Positions 1 to 12,935 of a stretch of DNA of 64,000 nucleotides are shown here, piece by piece (the stretch's first letter is position 1; every line of letters starts with the position of its first letter). The notes under the pieces are model-generated. The model searched no databases and was not told the DNA's origin. It worked only from the letters and a program-made list of their open reading frames with translations. The position numbers and the translations under genes are program-made. Origin of the DNA: Stercorarius parasiticus (taxonomy: Eukaryota; Chordata; Aves; Charadriiformes; Stercorariidae); the NCBI GenBank assembly GCA_013396915.1, contig VWZL01000681.1:127886-191885 (forward strand), read 5' to 3'.

Positions 1-1734
1 GAAGCTTATGTTAAATGTATATACTAACATTCCCGTGCTTCATTTTGTATGAACAAGGATTTGTCGAGTGCCAATGTACCTAATATTTCCTCGGGGAATT
101 ATGCTGGACACGGTGTCTAATTTAAACCATTATAGGAATATAACATATAAAATGCAAAGCTTATGCATTTTGATAAATATGGATATAATTTCTTTTTGCT
201 TTGCTGGGATAGGTTACACCTGGACAGGTGTTTTATGGGGACATTCCCCATGAAACTGATTATCCTTATTCTATTGAATGCCAACAGGCATTTTAATTGA
301 GAAAATATTATCGCACATTCAGTGTCAAGTAGTTTAATGGTGTTTAACCAGGTGCTAAATAAGTGTCAAATACTAAGCTCCACACTTCTAATACGTATGT
401 TGCAAAATAAAGATTAAGCAGGTATATTTCACATGTACATAACCAGGCACAATTCTTGTACGGAGTAGCAAATAGATAAATAAGGCTTAAGCGTACAGGA
501 TCTAAACAAGTGGAGGTAGATTCACAGCTTTACTAACACATGAAAATAATTTTATAGGAAATATGCAATGCAAACCCCACCAAAGTAGCATGTATAGTTG
601 CAATGGTATTCCATGTATTCCTGCAAATTTTATGCTTTATATTAATTTGCAACAATGAGCAGTTTGATAAGTAAATCAGTGTAACAGCTCTATGAGCTTC
701 ATTACACAGCCACGTACTTTTATTGTCACTGTCTTTGTCACTCCTCTATCCTGCTACTCTTCTCTGTGTGTCAGAATAGAAATTGGCTTGTGAACTTCTT
801 CAGTACTTCATCAGAAGCTGCATTACATTAAAATAACTTTATCACTCCCCCTTTTTCATCTCGATTTAGATAACGAAACATTATAAATGTCCCTACCTTT
901 CTGTCTGACTCAGAGCAGCAAATAACAGAATGTTTTCCCTCATATTTTCATAGTTCTGGATGCTTTAAATGTTGCTAGGCTGTGTGGGAGCTGCTTAAAC
1001 TTCTCACCCTCCAAAGAATGACTCTTACTTTCCAAAAACATTTTGGACAATTGAAGAACGTCATAGTCCTGGCCACCACTTAGGCCGCCTGGTTCTTGCG
1101 AGGTTTGTAGTCTGACCGTCTGTTTAGCTTGTTCGTAGGCAAAACCTTTGGACTACAATGCCCATGAGAAAATATTTAGCTTGCGATAGATTTGGCTATG
1201 CTACTGTAAGGGAAAAATAAACAAATAACAACTAAATACATCTTTCAAGGCCTATTTTTATATAGTCTCCCCTAGACAAAAGAATCAACAAGACGCTTGC
1301 AACAGTGCCATCTGGTGACCCCCATACAGTCGGCACTAACAACAGGATTCATTTTCAATAGTTACTAAGTTTGTAGCACAAAAGACACCCACTATAATTA
1401 GGAATGTCTTAATTCTCACTTTAACCAGTAAAAAACAAATGAATTTCCATCTTGGCTACTGATTGTTGGTCTGGGGTCAGGGAAGTGCTCTGATTACGTC
1501 CTACATTTATAAACAGCAGACAAAAAAGTAAGACATACAAAATTCTAGAAAATAAAAATATTAAAATATTACATATGTTAATATACACATACTTGGAACT
1601 ACAAAGGAGCTAATTACATACAGTTAAGGAAAATAGTGGGATGAAGGAAAAATTAAGCAAAAGATCTTTAGTCTAGTGTTATATATTTAAAAATATGGAG
1701 AAATAAAATAAATCTTGAATTAGCACTAATACTG
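1..1734. other. Intergenic, nothing recognised
   Basis: This is AT-rich sequence with no reading frame longer than about 60 codons that resembles a protein. I see no RNA gene and no clear repeat. By human synteny it would lie on the DACH1 side of MZT1, but that is inference from gene order only. Confidence 0.5.
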
Positions 1735-3190
1735 TACCATTCTTTTGAAAGGGCAACTGTGATGACCCAGGTAACTTCAGGCCAGTAAGCATCACAAAAA
1801 ACCTGTGGAAAATTAATGGAAAAGCTAATAAGCTGATGTGGGATTCAATTAATACAAAATTAAAGGAATGAATGTAATTAACGATGGTCAACATGGTTTT
1901 GTAGAAAATAGGTCTTGTTAAATAAAACTTACTTCATTCTTTGATGGGATTATTAATTTGGTTTATAATCAAGTCACCGCTCTGTCTGTAACTTCATACT
2001 TTTAGACTTTTGTAGGGAGTTTTGTCTTTAGAAAGCCTGACAATGTTTGTTGATTTTTGGTTGTTTTGTTTTAATGGCCTAAACAATCTCAGTAAAAACT
2101 CCTTCCACAGTATTCAGAAATGGCTAAATCTTCCACAATTCAGTTTCCAAAAGCAAAGACATTATTGAGACTTGATTTAAATAAGGGCAGGATGTATACG
2201 TAATGCAATATATATACATGATATATACGTATATAGTGTATATATAACGCAAGAGCAGACAGAAGCAAGAGCGCCCATCCTGATCTTAGCAGGATGCTGC
2301 AAGGTTCAGTAGCTGAGCTGACATTTTGTCATTGATAACCGGGAACCAATCGAAAAAACTGTTGCTGATATGGTTGGTAGATTACACACCAGCTGACAGA
2401 GTGGTAAACTTAAAGACTAGACAGACAGAAAGAGGGATTTTGATCTGTTCAGTAAGGTTCAAACATAATCCATTTTCATGCAGCCACATGAAAAGCTAAA
2501 GGACTGGACACAAGTTGGGCCATACTTAAAAAGCAGAGGACCATGTTCTGCAAAACAGTAACTCCAGAAAGGACTTAAGGGATCACTGAGAAAGCATAAT
2601 TCAAAGGGAACCGCGAGTGTGATACTGGAGCAAAAGAGGGGGTAGGGCAGAACGATGTTATCTCCACACACAGCGCAGGTGAGATCGCAATCAGACGGAA
2701 GGGAAGGCAAAAAACCCACACACTACAGAGAAGACCAGAATGAGCACAGGAGAGAAGAAAAAAATGCTTTACAGAAAGGAAAATCCTTTCAGCTTATCAA
2801 AAAGAAGACAGAGTGGTGACTGGATTATAATAGCTCCCTCAGGAGAAAATCCCACAGACTAAAGGGTTCTTCAGTTAAGAAGGAAAAAGCATAACAAGCA
2901 GCTGTGTACTGAGCTCAAGCCAGATAAACTAAAACAAGAAATAAGGCACACAAAGTTTAATAGTGGAGATGATTAACTATGGAACAAACCAACAAAGGAA
3001 CAGTGGATACACTATCTCTATTAATGTCTTCAACTCAAGAATAAATGTCTTTTTGGATATGCTTTATCTAGACACAAGTTATTGAACTCAGTAGAGAGGC
3101 TGTTGGGAGAAATTCAAAGGCTTGTGAAATACAGGAAGTCAGAGTAGATGATCTAATGGGAATATTTGCAAAGACTAATCTTAGCCTCAG
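1735..3190 (+). repeat. Degraded CR1/L3-type LINE relic
   Basis: Conceptual translation of about 1750-2010 on the plus strand, with stops and frameshifts, matches the order of motifs in a CR1-class reverse transcriptase: GNFRPVSI, then a QHGF box followed by RSC, then a hydrophobic LDFC-like block corresponding to YLDFSKAFD. About 2900-3190 translates to a passage (LTMEQ, then VIELSREAVG) that I associate with the 3' coding end of old amniote LINEs. The spacing of roughly 1.4 kb between the two parts suits one heavily mutated element. The middle is too decayed to read. The family assignment is inference from motif order. Confidence 0.45.
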
Positions 3191-6100
3191 GATACTAGTC
3201 TCCTTGGGTTACCTCTTCAGTCAATAGAGAGTTTCCTTTAGAGAGCAATTCAGAGACAAAGAATAACTTTAGCGCTCCGCTTTGCCCCTCTCCACCGAGA
3301 GCTTGCCTCTCTCCACTGACTGCAGAGAAAAACAGAGGTTTAAGGATAGTTGAAATCATCTGGGGTTTTCGCTAAAATACCACCACCCTGAATTATAAAA
3401 TTACAATATTATTAAATATTTGGGGAAGGGCTTAGTGGGGTGAACTGTGGGGAAGACAGGGATGGGGACAGCTCTTTCTTCACTAATTAACCCTTGATAA
3501 CCTAATCTGATTATGCTGGGAGCTACAGCTTGTCCCCTGATAGATTATTGTCTATGGTGAGAGGCTGAGGATCAACATGGCATTTCTTTCCCACCCCCTT
3601 AAATATCTTACTTCAGGAAATCTCCATCCTTCCTCCATTCCCCTCTCACTTTGGAGGCCACAAAAAGAGAAACAGATTTGGTAGACAGAAATGAGCTCCT
3701 GGCCAGAGGACAGGTGAGAGAATTCATCCTGTTTCTACTTTCTCTTTTCACTACTGGAATTGGCAGGAGTTGTCTTAATTCTGACTTAATCTACTACACT
3801 TAATGAATGCGGCTATTTATTTGGTATTTACTTTAAACTGTGATGTTACTATGGTATTGGTACATCCATTGATATATCCTCACCAGGGAGGCAAATCTTC
3901 CTACACTAGAGTTAGTCTACCCTTATCTCAATTGTGCCTTTTTGCCTTAAACATTGTAGGTTGCTGACTAACTGCCAGAAAGTACATAAACGCCAAAAGG
4001 GAAAAGCTTATGCGGTTGTGAACTACAGAGGGTTGCAGAACTTCCTTCAGTGCCGTTTCTAAGATAGTTTGTGTACATTTTATTACTCTGAATGAAAGGA
4101 AGAAGATGCTGCTACAGATTCTCTATGCTGAAAACTCTCCCCGCTGTGGCTATTTTACTACTGGTATATCCCATCTGAGTAAAAGTTAAATGCATAAAAT
4201 ATACAATGTTAAGTGCTTAAACGTCAGTTCTCTCTTCTGTGAGCCAAAGTCATGCAATCAATAGCACACTTTTTTATTCTTCCTTCTAGTTTTAACATGT
4301 TTAAGAAAAATAAATCAAAAGGTTAAATTTCACCAATCCTTCATTAAACTGGAAATTGATCCTAAAATACTATTTATTAGAATCCATGAAAAACAGAGGG
4401 ATATTTAACAAAGCTGCAGCAGTGGTTGCAAATGTTTGCCTGCCATCTAGTGGAATATGCAACAGTTTTCAGTAATATTTATATTTATCCTCCTGCTTTA
4501 TGTTTTACAAATATTGGAAGTTCTTAAAAAAATAATTACAGAAGTAAGCATGAAAAGCATGAAGCGTAAGGGTATCCTTCTCATAAATTTCTTCAGTTGC
4601 TGCAAAGACAAAGTAGTCATCTCTGTGGATGCAAAGGTCTGTAACACAAATCAGGTTGTGTCAGCTGATTATCACAGAAGCTGGGACAGAAAAAGACAAA
4701 TATGTTGAAAACAGGGCAAAACTCTGTTTCTCTTCCTGCCTGAGATTTTTTCCTAGGGATTTTCTTGGCAAACCTAAACCTATAAACAGACACCAAATGC
4801 GACCTGGATACCTAGTATTTGACACAGCACAGGACAGTGATAATAAAAAGCAAATAAAAGTTGTATTTTAGAAGAATGAAGGATATCCCTGATATTTATG
4901 TGATGTCTCTACACACAAGATTAGCATGTATATGCCAATGCATTGGATACCTACACTGCACACACTAACACTCTAAAGGTATTTTAGGGCTACATAAATA
5001 CAGAAGTTTGTGCACTAGGACACGGAGCAGATCTGGCCATGCAGAATACTGTGTGACTCCAGTCTCTCTGATAGTTGTGCACATATTAGGACCACTTGAA
5101 ATAATTCTATCAAAACTGTTTCCAGGAGAAAAATGAGTCACCAAGAAAACTCTTTATTGAATAGTGCCTGATTATCTTGGGGAAATATTGTAGAAATGAC
5201 TGCTGAAAAATTGGGAAACATTGAAGCCTGACCCCCTCTAATGAGAGAATTAAAATTGAGGGGAGGGGAGAGAGGAAAATGGTGAATTGCGGCAGATGTA
5301 GTTGGCAGAAAACCCAGCTCACAGAAGAAATATGTGAGAACAAAAGGTAGAATGACAAATTATTATAACACTATACTGAATGAAAATGTTTGGAGCTTTA
5401 GTAAAATTATTTTCATTTTTTCATTTTGATTTTTGCTGTTTTTTAATATTTTGATGAAGGAAAACAACCTATTTTAACTAGAGTTAAAGGATCTGCCCAA
5501 ACAAAATCATGTCTATGTCCTCCACTGGGTCACAGCTAAAATGAACAATGCCCACATCCACTGTTGGTTCATGTCCTCTATTGCTATTTCACTAATTTCA
5601 ATAAAACTTCACAAGGTGCAAATCAATACTGAATTTGGCCCAACACACCTAAAAATGGAACGGCTTCTACAAAGTCATCTAACCAGAGGAGCCAGCCAGC
5701 CACCGATTGACAAAGACTGGCAGCTTTATTACTGATGTCGTTCTTAACAGTGAAATGCACAGCCTGAGATACCATGCTAAAATTATAAACCAGATTATCA
5801 GTCTGTGTACGTGCCATAGACATTTTTCTGCCTTCAGTGTGAGTGCAGTCATCACACCATGTAGGAACAAATAGCTGTGCATGTACCTCGCTGTGTTGTT
5901 CCTATGCCTGAGATTGGTTTCACCTGAACAGTGAAGCCAAACGAAACACTCATTTTTGAATTAGAAAAGCGCTTGATCTGAAAAGAGCCCGAGTTTTACT
6001 TCAGCCTGTGTCCGTGCATATACAATATCCTGCACAATTCAGACTGTATCCTGAATTCTCCCTAAGAGAATAGCGAGGCTTCTTTTTACGCGTCTAGGAA

Positions 6101-6340
6101 ATGTTTGTCCAGATATTTTTGTTTGTATCTTTACTTCAAAATGTGTAAGAACAGTGTATAGTTCTCCTTTAAATCCGTCATTAAATCTTATGTATGCCAG
6201 AGTACTATATTTGCAAGTGATTAATATTTTTCCTTAACTGTTCTTGCAACATTTATATCTCATAAAGTCTTGACCTTTACGTGTAAGGTGCATATTATTG
6301 TAACATCCTGGGTTTTTTTCACAGCTGTAAATCACAAATA
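3191..6340. other. Intergenic, nothing recognised
   Basis: This is AT-rich non-coding sequence. Short open frames at 4457-4871 and 5110-5882 overlap one another on both strands, lack protein-like composition and have no splice context, so I treat them as chance. A phrase around 5620-5640 resembles the edge of an ancient amniote repeat but is too short to classify. Confidence 0.4.
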
Positions 6341-6349
6341 GTAAATAAT

Positions 6350-6964
6350 CACCTGCTGCTCACCATACTCTTTGAGTTCACCACAAGTTGCCTGGTCACA
6401 GGAGTGAGACTATTTCCCTGTCCTTGATTAGCTCTCCCCTCCCAAAATTGTAATTCATCCTCTTCACAATCATCTGCCCCTATAAACCAGCTTGGAAACA
6501 AAACTGGAAGGTGAACGGAAGAAGACATTTCACGAGGAGATTTCCTGGGAGCCTGGCGAAGTGGGGTGGAGCGATAGAGCTGATGAGATGGGATGGAGTG
6601 ATATCATTGATGACTTGTCTCCTTCAATTAGTGTCCTCACAAGCTGTGCCATCGGGCAGCGATGGCACAGGGGGTCAGCAGCCTCCATTGTCTTACCACT
6701 GCCAGCTTCAAGGCCAAAAAAACCACTGGAATGGTCCAAAATGTTTTAGTATGGCCAGGTCTGCATCTGACCTCTGCTCCCCTCACTGGCCGTGGCTCCC
6801 TGGCTGGGGTGGTGGGACAGGGTGGGCTGCCAGGTCCTGCCCTGAAGGACTTTGGGGGGCCCCTGCAGCCCTCAAGGAGCTCCCAACCTGTGCAGTACCC
6901 TGGCACAGCTTCAGCATTGCTGAGAGTGGTTAATAAACAATCCCATCTGATTAAAAAAAAAAAA
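6350..6964 (+). mobile_element. Possible retroposed transcript with poly-A tail
   Basis: GC content rises sharply from the AT-rich surroundings at about 6.35-6.5 kb. The segment ends with an AATAAA signal (about 6933) followed some 20 bases later by an uninterrupted A tract at about 6953-6964, the arrangement of a cDNA copy inserted in plus orientation. Several overlapping frames are open (6492-6749, 6511-6933, 6662-6976), which is expected from GC richness; none resembles a known protein. No target-site duplication is obvious, and the 5' limit is a guess. It could instead be an LTR fragment or a native lncRNA exon. Confidence 0.35.
6644..6670. repeat. Perfect 11-bp inverted repeat (hairpin)
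   Basis: CTGTGCCATCG at 6644-6654 is followed by a 5-base loop (GGCAG) and its exact reverse complement at 6660-6670. It lies inside the GC-rich poly-A-tailed segment, so a transcript of that segment would form a stable stem-loop. The function is unknown. Confidence 0.8.
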
Positions 6965-6980
6965 GTCTGTTGTTAAAGGG

Positions 6981-9645
6981 ACTGAACCTGTGGGTGGGGA
7001 GCAGGGCAATATGACCACCTATTGACCCTCGTCTCTCTTTCCTGCATCTCTTGTCTGTTAAATAGGAAGACCTGTCACTATCTTCAAACATACCAATTTT
7101 GGATCTGGTGTACAGATAACATAATCAAATAAAATCAAGCTGGGATGTCCCCCAGCCTCGTCACCCTCCCATGGCCTCCTTCCCCACTTCCCCAGGTCCT
7201 CCCAGCTGCTCCCTCAGGGAACCACAGCAGGACCACGTGCCCCCTCGTCTGCTCCGGCATTTTCCATCTCCTTCACTGAAAGTTACACTCCAGTGTTAAA
7301 CTCCCCCTGGCCCACGTAATGACACCTTTGAGCTCTTTCAGAGATCCATTTTCATGAACCGGTCTCTCCTTACATGTAAGAATCCGAGGTGAGAAAATAG
7401 GAATATTTATAAAGTGATAATAAAAGTGCTCAGATTCAATATATTCCAGATTGCCAGTTCAGATAATTAATAGTTGTGTTGTTTGGGTTTTTTTTTTATC
7501 AGCTAACATTTAAATGTCTCGGAAACCAGGCTTCCATTTATCTTACTGACAGAAACATCACTGATATTCATCCTAAATATTCCTAAATTTTCTTCATGCT
7601 ACTTTTACTTAGAACTGTTTTACACTGCCCTTCACGGGCTCTGCAGTCAGAAGGAACTGCTACAGCCGGCATGCCTGGCACCCTGCAGAGAGGTACTGTA
7701 GACTTGTCCCCAGAAACTGGATTAAACTGCGTCTTTTAGAAGTATCCTTAATTCCGTTTTAACAACATCAAGCAGTAGCCAGTTTGCCATTTCCTTAGTA
7801 CGCTGTGTCAAAGTTTACTTACCTTCACTCCTGGGAAGTTGCGCCTTATTTTTAAGGTGAGATTTGTCTAATACCAGCTACTGGATCTTGTATTCTCGTT
7901 TTCTCTGTAAGGTTAAAAAGATGTAGCCACAAGACCTCCTGCCACATTCAAGGGCATACCTATGGTCACAGTGCCTCTTCTCAGCTTCTCTTTGAGAACC
8001 CGCACGCTCCCGAGTTCTTTCCGACCTCATCAGGCTTGTTCTCCAGTCCCGAAGCAGTTTTATGGCTTTCATTTAAATTATCCTTGCGTCTCTACAACGT
8101 TGTCGAAGTATCTCTTTGCAGCAGGCCTGGAAGCAGTAATCAGACGGCATTATGGCTTTACTTCACTATTTCTAGTTCATAAACTTATTTTCTGTATCTA
8201 ACAGGAATTCTTCCTACAACTTCACACACCCCTCACACTTAAGTAGCTGTTTATGTAGCTGATGCTTAAGAAGAAAAATCTTTCTCAATTTATGATTTTT
8301 CAAGAAATGAGATTTTGTTTTTAACATTTTTAAAAGTTTTGGGTTTGTTTTGGGTTTTTTTTTCCCCCTCAAATCTCAGTCCCAACGTAATAAGACAGCA
8401 AAACAGGTAACACCACAGTACATTTGTGTTTTTACTGAACAATACCAATGGTGTGTTTTAAGTGAAAATTGTGTGGCATAAATCAAATTATACTACATCT
8501 CGCATGTAAACCCATAAATAATAAAAAATTAGCCCGCTAACACTTCCACCAAACAATGTTCAAATGGAATTCAGTACATTTTTCTGTCTTTCATTCTTTG
8601 CTGATAAAATCTCAAGTTCCCCTGGTTCACTGTTTGCTAGCGCTGATGCTAGGTGACTGGTCTTCAACTCTGTTTGTCACCCTTGCTCTTTTAAAGGTTG
8701 AAATTACTTCGCCACACCCTTCATCCTTTGGAATTCTGTTTTCCAAACTTTAATTAAAAGTATTATTTGTGGTTCAAAGATTTGAGTCTCCGCTACTAAA
8801 GGCATGCCTAAGTCCCTAGCTCAGGTCATGCACAGCACTGTAAGGCCCCACTGTTCGGCGCTAGCTCTCTTCAAAGTAGATTGTCTACAGCCACACTACA
8901 GAGCATTTTGTCATGGGTCGCTGCTGATTTTTGTGCTTTTAATTCCAAATATATTCAAATAATGAGGGCTGCAGGGTTTCATAGAATGAAACTATAAGCA
9001 TGCAAAAGTAGTTGGGAGTGTTTGAAGGTGAAAAGTGTTGGGGAAGAATGGAAGGACCCAACCTGGTGCAGCCTGCCAGGGTAAAGTGTGCCCACAACAG
9101 CATTCAAGTTCATCTCAGAGGGAACTGACTGACTGACTCAAAAAGCAAGTCTAGGAATGAGTATTTGCTCAGCTGTAGACCAGCAGGTGGGAAAGAACAT
9201 TAGCTGACAAATATACATATACACACACACACATATATATATGCACTGCTCATGGACACAGATCTATTAGGTCAAGTGTCTTGGCCTGATTGTCGTCCAA
9301 CATATTTTTTTTTCGTTAACAGATTTTTTTTTTTGTTTAACGTAATTGCCTAAGAAACAAGAACCCCCTAAAGTTAAGATGAAGACTTCAGGATCATATG
9401 ACTTGTCTTTTTGTTCTAGGGCTCTACAATCTCGTTTGTTATTTTCTTGCTTAAGTTCATATTTCTAAAAAGTAATTATACAGTTACAAGTCTCAGGGAA
9501 CCTGAAAGTTACCTAGAATGCCATGCTCTCTGCAGGACTGTATTCAGGATTCATTGAGCTCTCACGGTTATGCTATGTGTGACACTAAAGATGCTCAGTG
9601 TAAGAATGAGAAACTGTAAGGGGTAGGCAGGACTGCATTTTATCC
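6981..9645. other. Intergenic, nothing recognised
   Basis: The sequence is non-coding. A CT-rich, GC-elevated patch lies at about 7140-7320, and a dinucleotide tract of TA/CA type at 9209-9243. The short open frames at 7878-8201 and 8556-8753 show no domain or splice support. No gene or RNA is recognised. Confidence 0.4.
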
Positions 9646-9649
9646 ACAG

Positions 9650-10450
9650 TAAGGAATAGGAATAAACAGTCAGTTCCTGCCATAGGTCATCAGTGGCACT
9701 CTGCAGCCTTTGCTAGGCCGTGTGCTGCTCAACCTGTTCATAGTTAACCTCAACAAAAGGATAGAGAGACAAAATTTGCCAATGATAAAGTTAACGAGGG
9801 TGTTAAGACTACTGGCACACTGTGAAGAACTGCAGAAACACATGTAAGACCGATTAGGAAATAAAATGGCAGTTGCAACTCAGCATAGATAAATAAAAGG
9901 GGATACACATGGAAAGAAACAACTGTAGTTTCACATATGAAACAATAGCCTCTGAGCTTATCATCACCACTCAAGAGTGAGATCCTACAGTTATAATAGA
10001 TAGTGCCATGAAAACAGCTCAGTGATCAGTTCAAGTTAAAAAAGCAAAGTCAAGTATTATGAATTACTAGGAAAGGAATTAAGAAAGAGAAAGTAAACAA
10101 ATAGGCCAGTACTTAACTACAGAGCTAAAGCTACGTGCAGTTTTGTTTCCAGAAAATAATGAGACCCAGAAGAGTTTCAACGGACAATAGAGAATCTATT
10201 CTATGTCTTTAGTCAGACACGGAATATGTTAGCTAACAGATTTCAGTTTAGAAAAGAGGAAATTTAAAGGTGAATATGTTATACATCTGTAGAATCATGA
10301 CTACCACAAGCATGATCGGTAAAAGTTTACTGCACAGGGAACATTAAATTAAGCTGGTAAAAATCACGTTCAACATAAATAAGAAGTGGCAATTCTTTAT
10401 GCAACAAGCATTGATTGATAAAGGTTGTTGTTATTCAGGAAGCGTATATA
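9650..10450 (+). repeat. Degraded CR1/L3-type LINE relic, 3' half
   Basis: Interrupted plus-strand translation follows the C-terminal half of a CR1-class LINE ORF2. After a leading Leu-Phe-Asn-Leu-type segment come a decayed FADDTK-like box near 9770, a passage like 'SAMKTAQ..VQVKKAKS' near 10005-10050 (the usual counterpart is the Gln/Val-rich AKKAN segment), and FSLEKRKFKG near 10240-10275, the counterpart of [10 protein letters not shown]. There are many stops and frameshifts, so it is long dead. It could be the far part of the element at 1.7-3.2 kb or an independent copy. Confidence 0.5.
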
Positions 10451-10895
10451 GTCCAAGGGAAACTGGGTAAGTACTGGAAAAAGAAGCACTGGGTATTACT
10501 AAATAGACAAACCATATGATGTTCAGGAAAGCCTGGAATAGAAGACACTTAGAAGCTGGGAGAACACAAAAGGAAAAGAACCAAATGTGCTTGCATTGTT
10601 CTTATCCTTCCTCAGGCATCTGCTTTTGACTACAAGAGAGGCTATTGTGTTAGAAAAACCTTTGGTCAGGACCTGTATAGCTATTCCTATGTTTATCTTT
10701 TCAAGAGCATGTAAGTAAGGAGCACAGAGGAAAAGCACGTGCTGTTTGCTTGGCTTCTAACAGCTTAATGTAGCAGAAGATAGCATGCTACAAATGCAAC
10801 CAAGGCTTCTCAGGCATCAACGCACTCAGGTTCACAAAGTGGGGATGCTAATAAAGTGATAGATTTTTATTTTACAGTACAGAAACATTTCCAGT

Positions 10896-11252
10896 ATGAA
10901 ACTTCCTACTAAAGGGATTTTTTTAATTTTTTTTTTTCCCCCCTTACCAGCAAGAAGAAAAAAAAAAAAAAATTCTTGTATTTGTTCTGGATTGTACCCT
11001 AAATCAAAAGCAATCAGTAGTTCTGTTACACCAGTTCCTAATCACATTTGTTCCACCGAGTATTTTGAAAGAAACTTTGCCAAATATGCTGAGGAAAGGT
11101 ATATAGACTTTCTAGGTAACCATGGATCTGCCAAGTTTAAGGAACATCGCTTCCCTGCTTTCAGATCAAACACGCTAAATATTCAATCTTACAAGGTTTG
11201 CATTTCATTTTGTAAATATGAATTATTAAGCATAACCAATGTTACCATTTAG
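10896..11252 (+). other. Orphan open frame, exon-like
   Basis: This frame is open for 118 codons. The first third is low complexity (poly-T, poly-C and poly-A tracts), but about residues 28-100 look protein-like, with mixed charged and aromatic residues (for example EYFERNFAKYAEERYIDFLG). The stretch could form an exon: AG acceptors precede it at about 10950 and 11013, and a GTTTGC donor-like site follows AAG at 11195. I do not recognise the protein. It may be an exon of an unannotated gene, a pseudogene exon, a repeat fragment or chance. No partner exons are evident nearby. Confidence 0.25.
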
Positions 11253-12900
11253 TTCCATGTAATAATGAAAGTGATGCATTTTTAGTTTTGTATCTGTCAA
11301 AATAGGTTTCTGAATGTCAAAAACGTGCCCCGCTTCTATAATTCTGCATGACAAATGGTCTACCATCAAATGTCTGACTGCATAAAACCAGTAAGTTTAT
11401 TGATGGTAAAATGGTAGGTGTTAACTTACCAGACAGATTGAGAATTATATACAAATTGTTTTCATATTGCATTTGCAAGCTGGTTTTAAGCATTTCAAGG
11501 ATATAGAACCAAAACTGAAACCAAGCGAATAAGTTAGAAAAAAGCCCTGGAAATCCATAACTGCAAAGTAATCGAGAGAGTGCCATTCAAGGGAAGTCAT
11601 CACAATTCCTGTATTGCCCAAAGATCTGGCAATGGAAGAAAGGAAAAGCATCAGCAGCAACATGCACTCTGATAGGATTTCATAATTATTTTGGACACAT
11701 TTGCAACAGATTACAGAAAACATTCAGAGTTCAGGTTTCACCAGTGAGAACTCATAGACTTAGATGTGACTCCTGAAAACAGCAAGAATGCTCCCCAGTC
11801 TTTTCTGATTTTTGACATGTAGCACTGAGTCTGGATAAAATTAAGTAAAAGAGCTAATTGCTACTTTGGATTGATCTGACCTGGTGTTTTCATGATGTTT
11901 TACTGACTTTTCAGATTCCCTAGGATAAATTTCATGGTTGATATCTTTTCATACTAGGGATACCTTAATGTTGTCAAAAAGAATTACACCCAGTATTCAA
12001 AAGCTATAAATCTGAAGTTACGACATCAGTTTACAAAGGTTTTTAAGGGTTTGTGAGTGAGAAAAATGATACTACTTAAAAGTCCCCCAGCTTACTGGTT
12101 ATTTATTCTGGTTATCCAGAAGTTTTCACAGCATCCTCCTGGAATGATTTTTTGGCCAGGCTAACTGGAAATACTGGTAAGTGATTCAGTTTAATATAAA
12201 TATTTTTCTATTCTCTCTACCAGCAATATGAGATATTTAGCCTCCTTGATCACATTTTGTAGAGCTATGACCTAAAGTACATGCAATGTAAACTCTTAAA
12301 GTAGAAAGAACTTTTTTCCTCTGCACAAATACAACATTTGGCTTAACTAAGATTCCAGGTTCATTTCCAAACGTGCTCCACCCTATTAACCTTGGAGGTC
12401 ACTTTAGGTCCTATTAGTACCACACCTTGAAACTATGCTAACAAAAAAAAAAATATCAAAAAAGCTGAAACAGCAGATGAACAATACACAAGAAACCATT
12501 TTCTTATGAAGTAGAATTGCTGGATGCAAGGATATTTACTGGAAAGTAACACAATAAACAGTTTACTGTATACACTGTAAACACTTATTTTGGCATCAGT
12601 AAAGATTCCTAGTGCTGAATGAGAAGATATTCCTATACCAAATGACTGTTTCAGAGTCATTTATTCCCATGAACCAAATCTGATGCTTCTCATATATGCT
12701 TTTACTAGGCAGTAACAATATAGCCTTAATATTTTTAGGTCTAGTAGTCAGAACAAATGTAAAAAACGTAGCATCTGAACTAAGTAAAACATTCCATGTA
12801 ATCTAGAATTTAAATTTACATACATTTCTGCATGGATAACTGAAGTTCCTTTGTTACACAAGTTAAAAACCACTTTTTCCAACAATTTGAATCAAAAAGA
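11253..12900. other. Intergenic, nothing recognised
   Basis: This AT-rich sequence lies downstream of the MZT1 3' end. The two overlapping minus-strand open frames at 11317-11723 are short and without recognisable features. Nothing else is supported. Confidence 0.4.
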
Positions 12901-12929
12901 CAATTCATTAGCTAAGTTATCAAAAATGC

Positions 12930-12935
12930 TTTATT
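12930..12935 (-). terminator. MZT1: MZT1 polyadenylation signal candidate
   Basis: AATAAA on the minus strand lies about 510 bases downstream of the MZT1 stop codon. It would give a 3' UTR of roughly 0.5 kb. It is the first canonical hexamer I noticed in a suitable place; longer 3' ends are possible. Confidence 0.45.

Noticed and set aside
6492..6976. Three overlapping plus-strand frames of 85-140 codons
   Set aside because: GC-rich sequence with frames open in several registers and on both strands; no recognisable domain. Treated as a by-product of the retroposon-like block, not a gene.
9209..9243. TA/CA dinucleotide tracts (also about 2205-2250, 14100-14170, 56118-56150)
   Set aside because: Ordinary short microsatellites without linkage to a gene feature; noted only as simple sequence.
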